Of a stretch of 45,774 nucleotides of DNA, positions 35,189 through 44,171 are shown piece after piece (positions within the stretch are counted from its first letter, which is position 1; each line of letters begins with the position of its first letter). Under the pieces are notes generated by a model. That model was not told the DNA's origin, ran no database searches, and saw only the letters and a program-made list of their open reading frames with translations. The translations under genes and the position numbers were made by a program. The stretch is from an uncultured Pelagibacteraceae bacterium (GTDB taxonomy: Bacteria; Pseudomonadota; Alphaproteobacteria; Pelagibacterales; Pelagibacteraceae), in the NCBI GenBank assembly GCA_902532225.1, contig CACAHI010000005.1, positions 1 through 45,774 on the forward strand, read 5' to 3'.

Positions 35189-36205
35189 ATGGGTAAATTA
35201 ACATATAAAAAAAGTGGGGTTAACATTAATGAAGCTGATAAATTTGTTAAATTTATATCAAAAATAAGACCAAAGCTTAATAGACAAAGATCATCAAATA
35301 TTGGCGCTTTTGCATCGATTACAGAAATTCCAAATAAATTTAAAAAACCTGTAATTGTAACAAGTACGGACGGTGTTGGAACCAAAATCGAAATAGCAAA
35401 TAAATTAAAAAAGTTTGACACAATTGGCGTTGATTTAGTTGCAATGTGCGTAAATGATCTAATTGTTCAAGGTGCAAAACCTTTGGCATTCTTAGATTAT
35501 ATTTCTATAAATAAAATAAATCTAAAAAAATTAAAACATATTGTTAGTGGAATTGTTAAAGGTTGTAAAATTTCTGGTTGTGAGCTCGTTGGAGGAGAAA
35601 CTGCCGAAATGCCTGGTACTTATGAATTAAATAAATTTGATATTGCAGGTTTCGCTGTTGGTGTTGTAGAGAGAGAAAAAATTTTAAAAAAAGAAAATGT
35701 AAAAAAGAATAATTTGATTTTAGCAATCCCCTCTAATGGACTTCATTCAAATGGTTATTCATTAATTAGATTTTTACTGGAGTCAAAAAAAGTAAATTTA
35801 AAAAGAAACAAATTTTTAAAAAAAGAATTGCTAAAACCTACAAAAATATATGTTCAAGAAATTCTAAAGCTTGCAAGTAAAAATTTAATAAATTCCTGTG
35901 CTAATATAACAGGCGGTGGCATTGAAGAAAATATAAAGAGAGTTATACCCAATAATTTAACTGCCGAAATCGATTTAAAAAAAATAAAAACTCAAAAAAT
36001 ATTCAAATGGTTAAGAAAAAGCATATCTGAAAAAGAAATGATCAAAACTTTTAATTGTGGAGTTGGTTTTTGTATAATTATAAAACCTCAGAATTTAAAT
36101 AAAGTTATAAATATTTTTAAGAAAGAGTACAAACCTTATGTAATTGGAAAAATAATTTCTGGAAATAAAAAAACAAAACTATATAGTAAAATTCAATGGA
36201 TCTAA
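35189..36205 (+). CDS. purM: Phosphoribosylformylglycinamidine cyclo-ligase (AIR synthetase)
   Basis: This 338-aa ATP-dependent enzyme closes the imidazole ring in purine synthesis. The N-terminal LTYKKSGVNINEADKFV and the Gly-rich STDGVGTKIEIA near residue 60 are standard, as are DLVAMCVNDLIVQGAKPLAFLDY, GCELVGGETAEMPG and NGLHSNGYSLIR. Full length. It starts 18 bp from divergent DUF2066 and converges with the amidotransferase gene by a 4-bp overlap (CTAA, TAA on one strand and TAG on the other). purN, often next to purM, is not here. Confidence 0.97.
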   Translation: MGKLTYKKSGVNINEADKFVKFISKIRPKLNRQRSSNIGAFASITEIPNKFKKPVIVTSTDGVGTKIEIANKLKKFDTIGVDLVAMCVNDLIVQGAKPLAFLDYISINKINLKKLKHIVSGIVKGCKISGCELVGGETAEMPGTYELNKFDIAGFAVGVVEREKILKKENVKKNNLILAIPSNGLHSNGYSLIRFLLESKKVNLKRNKFLKKELLKPTKIYVQEILKLASKNLINSCANITGGGIEENIKRVIPNNLTAEIDLKKIKTQKIFKWLRKSISEKEMIKTFNCGVGFCIIIKPQNLNKVINIFKKEYKPYVIGKIISGNKKTKLYSKIQWI

Positions 36206-36993
36206 TTCAAGCTACCTAGCCAATTTTTTATTTCTAACATTCTAGACTCTCTATTAGATATTTCATTTTCCTTTTGAATAATATCTATATGATTTTTTAC
36301 TTCCTCTTCATTTTCAAAACATTTTCTTACGTTTATTAATCTTTCTTTTCTAAATTTTATTAAACTTATCATTTTGTCGTAACTAATTTCTGGATGATAT
36401 TGAAGTCCCCAAATATCACTATTTCCACTTTTAAATTGTATACTTTGAATTTTATTTACTTTATTAGATGCTAAATGAATTGAATCATTCGGTAATTTTA
36501 TTACCTCATCAAAGTTAAAAGCTGGAGAATTAAACTTTTTATTTTTTAATAAATATAGAGGATGTTTTAAACCTTTTTCATTAATTTCAATATCATTTGC
36601 TATACCAATATGTGCTCCGTTTGATGATTTTTTAACTTGGCCGCCAGCGGCAGTTACTGCAACCTGCATACCCCAACATATCCCTAAAATTTTTTTTATA
36701 TTTTTAAAACACTCTTTCATAAATGCGATCTGTCTACGTATTTCAATACAATCATTATAAATATTTAAACTGCTACCTCCCCATATTAGTCCATCATACT
36801 TTTTAATTTTTGAAATTACTTTGTTGAAACTTTCTTCTGAACATGGATTAAAAACATCTATATTTAAATCTTTTCGATAATACGCAAGCGAATCTTTTAA
36901 ACTTTCTGTGTGAGTTTCAATTCCTGATTTTTTGAAATTTTCATTTTCTTTTTGAAGATTTCCTTCGACAATTAATAAGTTTAAATTTTTCAT
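36202..36993 (-). CDS. Class I glutamine amidotransferase family protein
   Basis: This 263-aa stand-alone class I GATase domain resembles the GMP-synthase amidotransferase subunit. The nucleophile is Cys106 in LGICWGMQVAVTAAGG, and the His-Glu pair is H200/E202 in GLQYHPEIS, so the triad is intact. A C-terminal extension after about 210 is charged and helical. No synthetase partner is adjacent; such proteins can hydrolyse gamma-glutamyl compounds or feed ammonia to another subunit. It overlaps the iron-dependent alcohol dehydrogenase by 4 bp, and this pair is divergent from tmm. A role in methylamine nitrogen handling is only a guess. Confidence 0.85.
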   Translation of the reverse strand: MKNLNLLIVEGNLQKENENFKKSGIETHTESLKDSLAYYRKDLNIDVFNPCSEESFNKVISKIKKYDGLIWGGSSLNIYNDCIEIRRQIAFMKECFKNIKKILGICWGMQVAVTAAGGQVKKSSNGAHIGIANDIEINEKGLKHPLYLLKNKKFNSPAFNFDEVIKLPNDSIHLASNKVNKIQSIQFKSGNSDIWGLQYHPEISYDKMISLIKFRKERLINVRKCFENEEEVKNHIDIIQKENEISNRESRMLEIKNWLGSLN

Positions 36994-38150
36994 TTAAATA
37001 ATTTTCCTGAAATACTATGTTCATACAAAATTTTCATATCGTCAATAGTCATTTTTTTTGGATTTGTTTGTGTAGAAGGATCTTCAAATGCCATTTTTGA
37101 AAGCTTATTTAAATTGACTTTTTTAGTATCCATAACATCTGACAGCTTATGAGGAATATTTAGTTTTTTTCTTAAGTCTAATATCCAATTTAAAAAACTT
37201 TCAAAATTTTTATCTATATTAAGATAGTCACATATAGATGTAATCCTATTTTCCAATAAACTTTTGTTAAAAGTAAGTACATACGGCATAAATATTGCGT
37301 TTGATAAACCATGATGGATATCAAATTGTGCATTTACTGGATGACTTAAAGAATGAATTGCTCCCAAACCTTTTTGAAAAGCAGTAGAGCCCATACTGGC
37401 TGCAACCAACAAATCTAATCTTGCATTCAAATCATTTCCATTTTTTACAGCTATTAAAAGTGATTTTTTTATTAACCTCATTCCTTCTAATGCAATTCCA
37501 TCTGCCATTGGATGAAAGCCTGGTGCACAAAATGCTTCTAAGTTGTGAGCTAGTGCATCCATTCCAGTGGCCGCTGTTAATCTTGAAGATAAATCAACTG
37601 TTAAAACTGGATCTAAAATAACAATAGAAGGTAAAAGTTTTGGATGAAAAATAATCTTTTTTACTCTACTTTCTTTATTAATAATTGCTGAAGCACGTCC
37701 AGTCTCAGATCCAGTTCCAGCTGTAGTAGGAATAGCAATTATAGGAGCAATATTTTTCTCATTTGCTCTTTTCCAGTAATCTCCTACATCTTCAAAATCC
37801 CATATAGGTCTAGTTTGTCCTGACATAAATGCAATTGCTTTACCAACATCTAGTCCGCTCCCTCCTCCAAAAGCTATAACACCATCACATTTATTTTTTT
37901 TAAATTCAAAAACTCCTTCTTCTACATTTTCTCCAATTGGGTTTCCTGAAAAATTTGAAAAAATAAATAAAGTACTAAATTTTTTTCTAACTTCAAAAAT
38001 AATGTTCTTGGTCATGTCGAGATTAATAAGATCTTTATCTGTTACAAATAATGGACTTGAGATGTTTAAATTTTTGCAAGCTTCCGGTAAATCTTTAATT
38101 CTATTTTCTCCTACCCACATAGAAGTGGGGTAATTCCAATTAGTTTTCAT
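36990..38150 (-). CDS. Iron-containing alcohol dehydrogenase
   Basis: This 386-aa protein of the Fe-dependent (group III) alcohol dehydrogenase family has a nucleotide-binding GGGSGLDVGKAIAF near residue 95, PTTAGTGSETG near 140 and the metal ligands Asp/His in ATGMDALAHNLEAF plus two His in the HSLSHPVNAQFDIHHGLSNA segment. All expected metal residues are visible. Members reduce or oxidise aldehydes and alcohols with NAD(P). Candidate substrates by context include formaldehyde or another aldehyde from methylated-amine breakdown, but sequence does not show it. First gene of a two-gene operon with the amidotransferase. Confidence 0.93.
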   Translation of the reverse strand: MKTNWNYPTSMWVGENRIKDLPEACKNLNISSPLFVTDKDLINLDMTKNIIFEVRKKFSTLFIFSNFSGNPIGENVEEGVFEFKKNKCDGVIAFGGGSGLDVGKAIAFMSGQTRPIWDFEDVGDYWKRANEKNIAPIIAIPTTAGTGSETGRASAIINKESRVKKIIFHPKLLPSIVILDPVLTVDLSSRLTAATGMDALAHNLEAFCAPGFHPMADGIALEGMRLIKKSLLIAVKNGNDLNARLDLLVAASMGSTAFQKGLGAIHSLSHPVNAQFDIHHGLSNAIFMPYVLTFNKSLLENRITSICDYLNIDKNFESFLNWILDLRKKLNIPHKLSDVMDTKKVNLNKLSKMAFEDPSTQTNPKKMTIDDMKILYEHSISGKLFK

Positions 38151-38162
38151 AATAAAATATTA

Positions 38163-38192
38163 TTGCAATTTTTACTTTTTTGTTAGTAAAAT
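38163..38192 (+). promoter_or_regulatory. Candidate promoter of tmm
   Basis: There is a -35 TTGCAA (38163-38168, 4 of 6 matches) and a -10 TAAAAT (38187-38192, 5 of 6) with an 18-bp spacer. It lies 35 bp before the ATG chosen at 38228, which has GGGAG at 38216-38220. The position supports the shorter start, because a start at 38180 would put the -10 inside the coding region. Confidence 0.45.
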
Positions 38193-38227
38193 ACATTTAT
38201 AAATTTATTTTTTATGGGAGAAATTCA

Positions 38228-39559
38228 ATGACAAAAGTAGCTATTATTGGAACAGGACCTTGTGGTCTTTCAATGCTAAGGGCTTTTGAACAGGCTGAAA
38301 AAAAAGGTGAAAAAATACCTGAAATAGTTTGCTTTGAAAAGCAGGAAGATTGGGGAGGATTATGGAATTACAGTTGGAGAACTGGATCCGATCAATATGG
38401 CGATCCTATTCCTAATAGCATGTATAGGTATCTATGGTCAAATGGTCCTAAGGAGTGTTTAGAATTTGCAGACTATTCATTTGATGAACATTTTGGAAAG
38501 CCTATTCCATCATTTCCACCAAGGGAAGTTTTATATGATTATATAACTGCCAGAGTAAAAAAAGGTAACCTAAAAAATAAAATAAGATTTAGCACAAGTG
38601 TTTCTAAAGTTGTTTTTAATGGAAATAATTTTGAGATTACTTCTCATGAAAAAAAAAATGATAAATTTTCAAAAGATATTTTTAATTATGTAGTTGTATC
38701 AACTGGTCATTTTTCAGTTCCATTCATTCCAGAATATCCTGGGATGAAATCTTTTCCAGGTAGAATTATGCATTCACATGATTTTAGAGATGCAGAGGAG
38801 TTTAGAGGAAAAAATGTTATTGTTTTAGGAAGCAGTTATTCAGCAGAAGATGTTGCTCTTCAATGCCACAAGTATGGAGCCAAAAGTGTAACTATAGGTT
38901 ATAGAAATAACCCAATGGGATTTAAATGGCCTAAGGGAGTAAAAGAAGTGCACTATTTAGATAAACTGGTTGGAAATAAAGCAATCTTTAAAGATGGGCA
39001 TGAACAAGAAGCTGATGCAATAATTTTGTGTTCTGGTTATCTTCATCATTTCCCATTTTTAACTGAGGATCTTAAGCTAAAAACTAGAAACAGATTATAT
39101 CCACCAAAATTATATAAAGGTGTCGTATGGCAAGATAATCACAAATTACTTTATTTAGGTATGCAAGATCAATTTCATACTTTTAATATGTTTGATTGTC
39201 AGGCGTGGTATGCAAGAGATGTGATAATGGGAAAAGCTAAAATTCCAAATAGCTCAGAAATAGAAAAAGATATAAATAAATGGGTTGCTCTAGAAGAAAA
39301 ATTAGAAAATCCAGAACAAATGATAGATTTTCAAACTGAATATACAAAAGAACTTCATGGGATTTCTGATTATCCAAAAATAGATTTTGAGTTAATTAGA
39401 AAGCATTTTAAAGAATGGGAACACCACAAAGTAGAAGATATTATGACCTATAGGAATAAATCTTTTTCATCACCAGTGACTGGATCTGTTGCACCAGTTC
39501 ATCATACGCCATGGGCATCTGCAATGGATGATTCTTCAAAAGCTTTTTTAGATAGATAA
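38228..39559 (+). CDS. tmm: Trimethylamine monooxygenase (flavin-containing monooxygenase)
   Basis: This 443-aa class B flavoprotein closely fits bacterial Tmm, which oxidises trimethylamine to trimethylamine N-oxide with NADPH and O2. The FAD motif GTGPCG is at residues 8-13, the FMO fingerprint FPGRIMHSHDF at 176-186 and the NADPH motif GSSYSAED at 201-208. The Tmm-like stretches WGGLWNYSWRTGSDQYG and HFPFLTEDLKL are also present. An upstream start at 38180 would add 16 residues; the ATG at 38228 has a good GGGAG site and places the FAD motif at the usual distance. It is divergent from the Fe-ADH operon and convergent with gpsA, near a TMAO/betaine-type ABC transporter. Related FMOs with other substrates cannot be fully excluded. 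Confidence 0.9.
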   Translation: MTKVAIIGTGPCGLSMLRAFEQAEKKGEKIPEIVCFEKQEDWGGLWNYSWRTGSDQYGDPIPNSMYRYLWSNGPKECLEFADYSFDEHFGKPIPSFPPREVLYDYITARVKKGNLKNKIRFSTSVSKVVFNGNNFEITSHEKKNDKFSKDIFNYVVVSTGHFSVPFIPEYPGMKSFPGRIMHSHDFRDAEEFRGKNVIVLGSSYSAEDVALQCHKYGAKSVTIGYRNNPMGFKWPKGVKEVHYLDKLVGNKAIFKDGHEQEADAIILCSGYLHHFPFLTEDLKLKTRNRLYPPKLYKGVVWQDNHKLLYLGMQDQFHTFNMFDCQAWYARDVIMGKAKIPNSSEIEKDINKWVALEEKLENPEQMIDFQTEYTKELHGISDYPKIDFELIRKHFKEWEHHKVEDIMTYRNKSFSSPVTGSVAPVHHTPWASAMDDSSKAFLDR

Positions 39560-39575
39560 AAAAACTAAATTTTAT

Positions 39576-40538
39576 TTATAATCTTATATTTAATTTTTTA
39601 TTTTTTAGGATAGTTTTCAATAAATTAGTCATTAAAGGAATTTTTTTCTTATTTATTTTTTTCAATATATATGGCGCTATCTCTCTAGCAAGTTGCTCTC
39701 CTTCAACTGTATCTTTGGGCATAAATTTTTTTTTTGCTTTTTTAAATGTAAATCCTTTTCCTAAATAACTCCCCATTTTGCTATTTCTTCCACCTGCTGC
39801 ACTAACATATAAATCGCCCACTCCTGCAAGTCCCAGAGTTGTTGCTTCTTTTCCTTTAAAATACTTAGTTAAATATTTCATTTCAATTATTGATTTTTGA
39901 AATAAACTTGATGATGTATTTAAACTTTGACCTGCTCCAATTATCATTGCATATATATTTTTTATCGCAGAACATACTTCTACACCAATAATATCATTAG
40001 AAAATTCTATAGCGTAATATTTTGTAGAAATCATCTTACCTATCTGTTTAGCTATTTTAATATTTTTATTAGCTACAATTACACTAGTGTGACTTTTTCT
40101 AGCTAGTTCCTTGGCTAAGCAAGGACCTTTTAAAACTGAAATATTCATTCCATTATAATTCTTTTTTAATTGTTCCGAAATTGTTAAAATTTTATTATTT
40201 TTTTTTTCGTATTTTAATCCTTTAGTAAGTACCAATATTGGATTTTTGAATTTTGATTTTTTTAGTTCTTTGCTAATAAAATCAATACCCGAGAGACTTA
40301 AAGCTATTACAATCAAATCAAATTTTTCTCTTAATAAATTCTGGGAGAATTTTCTAAATTTTAAACTTTTTGGAAGAGTTATCTTTAAACTTGAGTGAAA
40401 TTTATTTTTTGAAGATAAGTCTTTAATAAAAGCTTTGCTATAAGGTTCTGTAATAATAACTTTATTTTTATTTTCTAAGCAAGGAATTGTAAATGCTGAA
40501 CCCATTGCCCCACCACCAATGACTAATATTTTTTTCAT
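39576..40538 (-). CDS. gpsA: Glycerol-3-phosphate dehydrogenase [NAD(P)+]
   Basis: This 320-aa soluble enzyme interconverts dihydroxyacetone phosphate and sn-glycerol 3-phosphate. Its N-terminal Rossmann motif is VIGGGAMGSAFTIP. LTKGLKYE, VLKGPCLAKELARKSHT, VEVCSAIKNIYAMIIGAG with the catalytic lysine, and the LAGVGDLYVSAAGGRNSKMG loop are all present. Normally biosynthetic (phospholipid G3P), but here it directly follows glpK with a one-base overlap and no glpD is seen. It may work in the oxidative direction to send glycerol carbon to glycolysis, which is an inference from gene order. Confidence 0.93.
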   Translation of the reverse strand: MKKILVIGGGAMGSAFTIPCLENKNKVIITEPYSKAFIKDLSSKNKFHSSLKITLPKSLKFRKFSQNLLREKFDLIVIALSLSGIDFISKELKKSKFKNPILVLTKGLKYEKKNNKILTISEQLKKNYNGMNISVLKGPCLAKELARKSHTSVIVANKNIKIAKQIGKMISTKYYAIEFSNDIIGVEVCSAIKNIYAMIIGAGQSLNTSSSLFQKSIIEMKYLTKYFKGKEATTLGLAGVGDLYVSAAGGRNSKMGSYLGKGFTFKKAKKKFMPKDTVEGEQLAREIAPYILKKINKKKIPLMTNLLKTILKNKKLNIRL

Positions 40539-42010
40539 TAAACTAAGGTTTTTCTAATTGCTTGTTGCCAACCTTTCAACAGCTTAGTACGGTTTGATTT
40601 GCTTATTTTTGGAGTAAATTTTTTATCTATTTTCCAATAATTTGAAATATCTGAAAGAGACTTATAAACTCCTATTTTTAAACCTGCCATAAAAGCTACT
40701 CCTAAAGCTGTGGTTTCTTTAACCTTTGGTCTTATAACTTTTGTATCAATTATATTAGATAAAAATTGAGAAAACCAATTGTTAGTAACCATTCCTCCAT
40801 CTACTTTAACAATCTTAGGTTTTATCCCATCTTTTTTCATAGCCTTAAATAAATCATAGCTTTGGTAAGCAACAGACTCTATGATTGCGCGCACCAGATC
40901 TTTCCAATCACTATTTCTTGTTAAACCAGTAATTAATCCACGAGAACTTGAGCTCCAATATGGTGCCCCTAAACCTGTGAAAGCAGGCACGATATAGACG
41001 CCATCATTATTTTCTTTTGATTTTACAATTTTTTCTGTTTCATTAGCATTATTTATTAACCCTATTTTATCTCTTAACCACTGAACCCCAGCACCAGCTA
41101 CAAAAATAGATCCCTCAAGTGCAAAAGTATTCTTATTATTTAATCTATAACAAATAGTTGTGAGTAATTTATTTTTTGAAATCAATTTTTTATTACCAGT
41201 ATTCATAATTATAAAAGCTCCTGTACCATAAGTGCTTTTTACGGATCCTTTTTCAAAACAGGCTTGACCAAATGCTGCTGCTTGTTGGTCCCCTAGGACA
41301 GCAGAAATTGATATTTTTTCACCTATAACTTTTTTACTAGTATAGCCAAAATCATCTGCTGAGTTTTTTACTATTGGTAAAATATTTTTATTTATTTTAA
41401 AAATTTTTAAAATTTCATTATCCCAATTATTTTTATTAATATTAAAAAGCATCGTTCTTGAAGCATTTGTTGCATCTGTTGCATGAACCTTACCCCCTGT
41501 AAGTTTCCATGTTAAAAAACTATCAATAGTTCCAAATAATAATCGTTTTTTCTTTAAAAGATTATTTGCCTTTGGAACATTTTTTAATATCCACTTTATT
41601 TTAGTGGCAGAAAAATATGGATCAATAAATAAACCTGTTTTTTTTCTTATTAAATTTTCTTTATTTTTTATTTTCTTACAATATTCTTCGGTTCTTCTAT
41701 CCTGCCAAACAATTGCATTATAAATATGTTTTCCTGTTTTTTTATCCCATAGAATAGTGGTTTCTCTTTGATTTGTAATTCCTATTGAAATAATTTCACC
41801 TTTCAATTTTTTACTTTTTGTAAGTACATCTAACAAAACTTTTTTTACTGTACTCCAAATTTCATTTGGATTGTGTTCTACCCATCCATTTTTTGGAAAA
41901 TATTGTTTAAATTCCTTTTGAGAAGTAAAAATAGGTTTGCCTGATAAACTAAACAAGATAGCTCTACTAGATGTTGTGCCTTGGTCAATAGCAACAAGAA
42001 ATTTTTTCAC
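40538..42010 (-). CDS. glpK: Glycerol kinase
   Basis: This 490-aa FGGY-family kinase phosphorylates glycerol to glycerol 3-phosphate. Signatures are VAIDQGTTSSRAILF at residues 6-20, AIVWQDRRTEEYC, the SFLTWKLTGGKVHATDATNASRT segment, and GDQQAAAFGQACFEKGSVKSTYGTGAF. VDGGMVTNNWFSQFLSNI is near the C-terminus. Full length and intact. It lies 4 bp after the ABC permease gene and overlaps gpsA by one base, so transporter, kinase and dehydrogenase look like one operon. No glycerol facilitator (glpF) is present in the window. Confidence 0.96.
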   Translation of the reverse strand: MKKFLVAIDQGTTSSRAILFSLSGKPIFTSQKEFKQYFPKNGWVEHNPNEIWSTVKKVLLDVLTKSKKLKGEIISIGITNQRETTILWDKKTGKHIYNAIVWQDRRTEEYCKKIKNKENLIRKKTGLFIDPYFSATKIKWILKNVPKANNLLKKKRLLFGTIDSFLTWKLTGGKVHATDATNASRTMLFNINKNNWDNEILKIFKINKNILPIVKNSADDFGYTSKKVIGEKISISAVLGDQQAAAFGQACFEKGSVKSTYGTGAFIIMNTGNKKLISKNKLLTTICYRLNNKNTFALEGSIFVAGAGVQWLRDKIGLINNANETEKIVKSKENNDGVYIVPAFTGLGAPYWSSSSRGLITGLTRNSDWKDLVRAIIESVAYQSYDLFKAMKKDGIKPKIVKVDGGMVTNNWFSQFLSNIIDTKVIRPKVKETTALGVAFMAGLKIGVYKSLSDISNYWKIDKKFTPKISKSNRTKLLKGWQQAIRKTLV

Positions 42011-42014
42011 AATT

Positions 42015-44168
42015 TTAATTTATGCCAAGGTGTTTTTTTCTTTTTTCAACCCAGGTTCTAATCAAATTATCAAATATTAGACCTATGAAAGCAACACAAA
42101 TCCCAAGAGTAAATCCTATACCAGCTCCTTTTTTATCAGATAATGCTTTTAGTATATATTGTCCTAAATCTTCTGTTCCAATAAATGCTCCGATGATTAC
42201 CATAAACAATGCAAATACAATTGTTTGATTTAAACCAAGCATCATATGAGGAAAAGCCAAAGGAAATTCTATTTTGGTCAATCTTTGAAATTTATTTACA
42301 CCTGACATTGTAGCAGCATCATGCAAACCAACTGGAACACTTCTAAGACCTTCAATTGTATATCTTGTTGCTGGTATTGTGGCATAAACTATAACGGCAA
42401 TTAAAACTGATGTATCGGTTATACCAAAAAGCATCATCACTGGAATTAAGTAGACGAAAGAAGGAAAAGTTTGAAATATATCACAAACCCCCAACATAAA
42501 GCTCGCAGAGTGTTTGTTTTGAAAGCATAAAGTTCCAACTGTAAATCCAATTATACAAGATACAATGACTCCAAAAGTTGCCATGTATGCTGTCACTAAT
42601 GCTCTATCCCACCATGGACTTAAAGCTATAAATAGTGTTAATCCACAAACAACTAGAGCTGAACGAATACCACCAATTAAATATCCAGCTCCAACAACTA
42701 AAACTAATGTGGCAACTACAGGCATTCTTAAATATAAAGCTCTCATTGGCTGAAGCACGTCTTGAATCAACCATGTATTAAATGCTTTTATGTACACAAA
42801 GAATGTATCAAAAATCCAATCAACACCTTTATTCCAAAAATCTGCTGTTGATATTCCTTTGTTATGTGGAACTTCAAACAAATAATTGTAACTACCTTTG
42901 AACAAAAAAGTTCCAGCATAAGCAAGTATAATTCCTATAATTACTGTAGCAGCAAAAAATAAAATATTTTTATTTCTTTGAAAGAATGTCAGATTACCAA
43001 AATAATCTGTTTGTTTATTTGCCCATGCCAATGACATTTTATCTAAAAGAATTGCAATTAAACTAATACACAATCCAGCTTCTAAGGCCAAACCGATATT
43101 GAGTTGGTTTAAGGCTAGTAATAAATTAAATCCTAAACCTTTGGCACCTATAAATGCAGAGATAACAGCCATAGAAAAACACACCATGATAACCTGGTTT
43201 ACTCCAATTAAGATATCTCTTCTCGCGGTTGGAATTAATACTTTAAACATTAGTTGCCAATTATTGCATCCACTCATTTTACCAGCTTCAATAACTTCTG
43301 GTGGTATTGCTCTTAAACCTAATATAGTTAATAGTATCATTGGTGGAACAGCAACAACCATAGTTACAATTACTGCTGCTTGATCGCCAACTCCAAAAAG
43401 AACAAGTGCAGGAACCAATACCGCGTATTGTGGCATTGTTTGCATAACTAAAAGTATTGGATATAAAGCTTTCTCAACACGTTTACTTTTAAATGCCGCT
43501 ATACCTAAGCCTAAGCCAAAAATAAATGATAGTGGTGCTGCAACTAATATAAATGAAAGAGTTTGCATAGAAGGTTTCCATTGACCAAATATAGAAATGT
43601 AAACCATAACTAAACCGGCAAACAAAGCTAGGCCTTTACCACTTAACTTATAAGCAAGTATTGCTGAACCCGCAGCAACGATAGTCCATGGCAGACCTGG
43701 TAGCTCCGCCCAAGGGTTTTTGTCTATCCAATCCCAACTGGTAAATACAACAATAGTTTCAAGTCCACCTAATAAAATCTCTCTAATCAGCTCTATTAGA
43801 AAAGTCATAAAAGCAGTTAAATTTCTACTTATTTGTAAAACTAAAGGTCGAGTTCTGAATTCTTGAGTATCTTCGTTCCAAAACTCAATTGGCATCCATT
43901 CATTCATTAAGAAGAATAATGAATCGTTTATCCAAATAGGTAACCATCCAAGTAATGGGGGTAGTCTCCAAAAGACGTCAAAAGCATAATATCTTACTTC
44001 TTTGCCAAGAAAAATGTAGAAGCTTTGGTTGGGATCTTTAACAAATTCTGCTTGGCCTCTTATAAATTTATATGTTTCAGGAACATCAATTGCAAAACAT
44101 AAACCAAAAAATACAATCAATAAAAATAACCATTGAAATAACTTTGGATATTTTTTTATAAATTCCAT
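42015..44168 (-). CDS. Tandem-domain ABC permease of the quaternary amine (glycine betaine/TMAO) type
   Basis: This 717-aa inner-membrane protein is made of two fused BPD-type permease halves. Each half has an EAA loop: GLRAIPPEVIEAGKMSGCNN near residue 287 and GLRSVPVGLHDAATMSGVNK near residue 617. About twelve or more hydrophobic segments surround them, and an N-terminal extracytoplasmic region contains several Trp. Long double permeases like this are characteristic of TmoV in the TMAO transporter TmoXVW and of related betaine/proline systems. The ATPase lies 3 bp upstream. No periplasmic binding protein gene is found on either side within the window. tmm nearby makes TMAO a plausible substrate, but that is an inference. 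Confidence 0.87.
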   Translation of the reverse strand: MEFIKKYPKLFQWLFLLIVFFGLCFAIDVPETYKFIRGQAEFVKDPNQSFYIFLGKEVRYYAFDVFWRLPPLLGWLPIWINDSLFFLMNEWMPIEFWNEDTQEFRTRPLVLQISRNLTAFMTFLIELIREILLGGLETIVVFTSWDWIDKNPWAELPGLPWTIVAAGSAILAYKLSGKGLALFAGLVMVYISIFGQWKPSMQTLSFILVAAPLSFIFGLGLGIAAFKSKRVEKALYPILLVMQTMPQYAVLVPALVLFGVGDQAAVIVTMVVAVPPMILLTILGLRAIPPEVIEAGKMSGCNNWQLMFKVLIPTARRDILIGVNQVIMVCFSMAVISAFIGAKGLGFNLLLALNQLNIGLALEAGLCISLIAILLDKMSLAWANKQTDYFGNLTFFQRNKNILFFAATVIIGIILAYAGTFLFKGSYNYLFEVPHNKGISTADFWNKGVDWIFDTFFVYIKAFNTWLIQDVLQPMRALYLRMPVVATLVLVVGAGYLIGGIRSALVVCGLTLFIALSPWWDRALVTAYMATFGVIVSCIIGFTVGTLCFQNKHSASFMLGVCDIFQTFPSFVYLIPVMMLFGITDTSVLIAVIVYATIPATRYTIEGLRSVPVGLHDAATMSGVNKFQRLTKIEFPLAFPHMMLGLNQTIVFALFMVIIGAFIGTEDLGQYILKALSDKKGAGIGFTLGICVAFIGLIFDNLIRTWVEKRKKHLGIN

Positions 44169-44171
44169 AAT

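Noticed and set aside
38180..38227. 16-residue extension of Tmm from an earlier ATG
   Set aside because: It overlaps the candidate -10 element and lacks a ribosome-binding site; GGGAG precedes the later ATG, and the FAD motif sits at the usual position from there.
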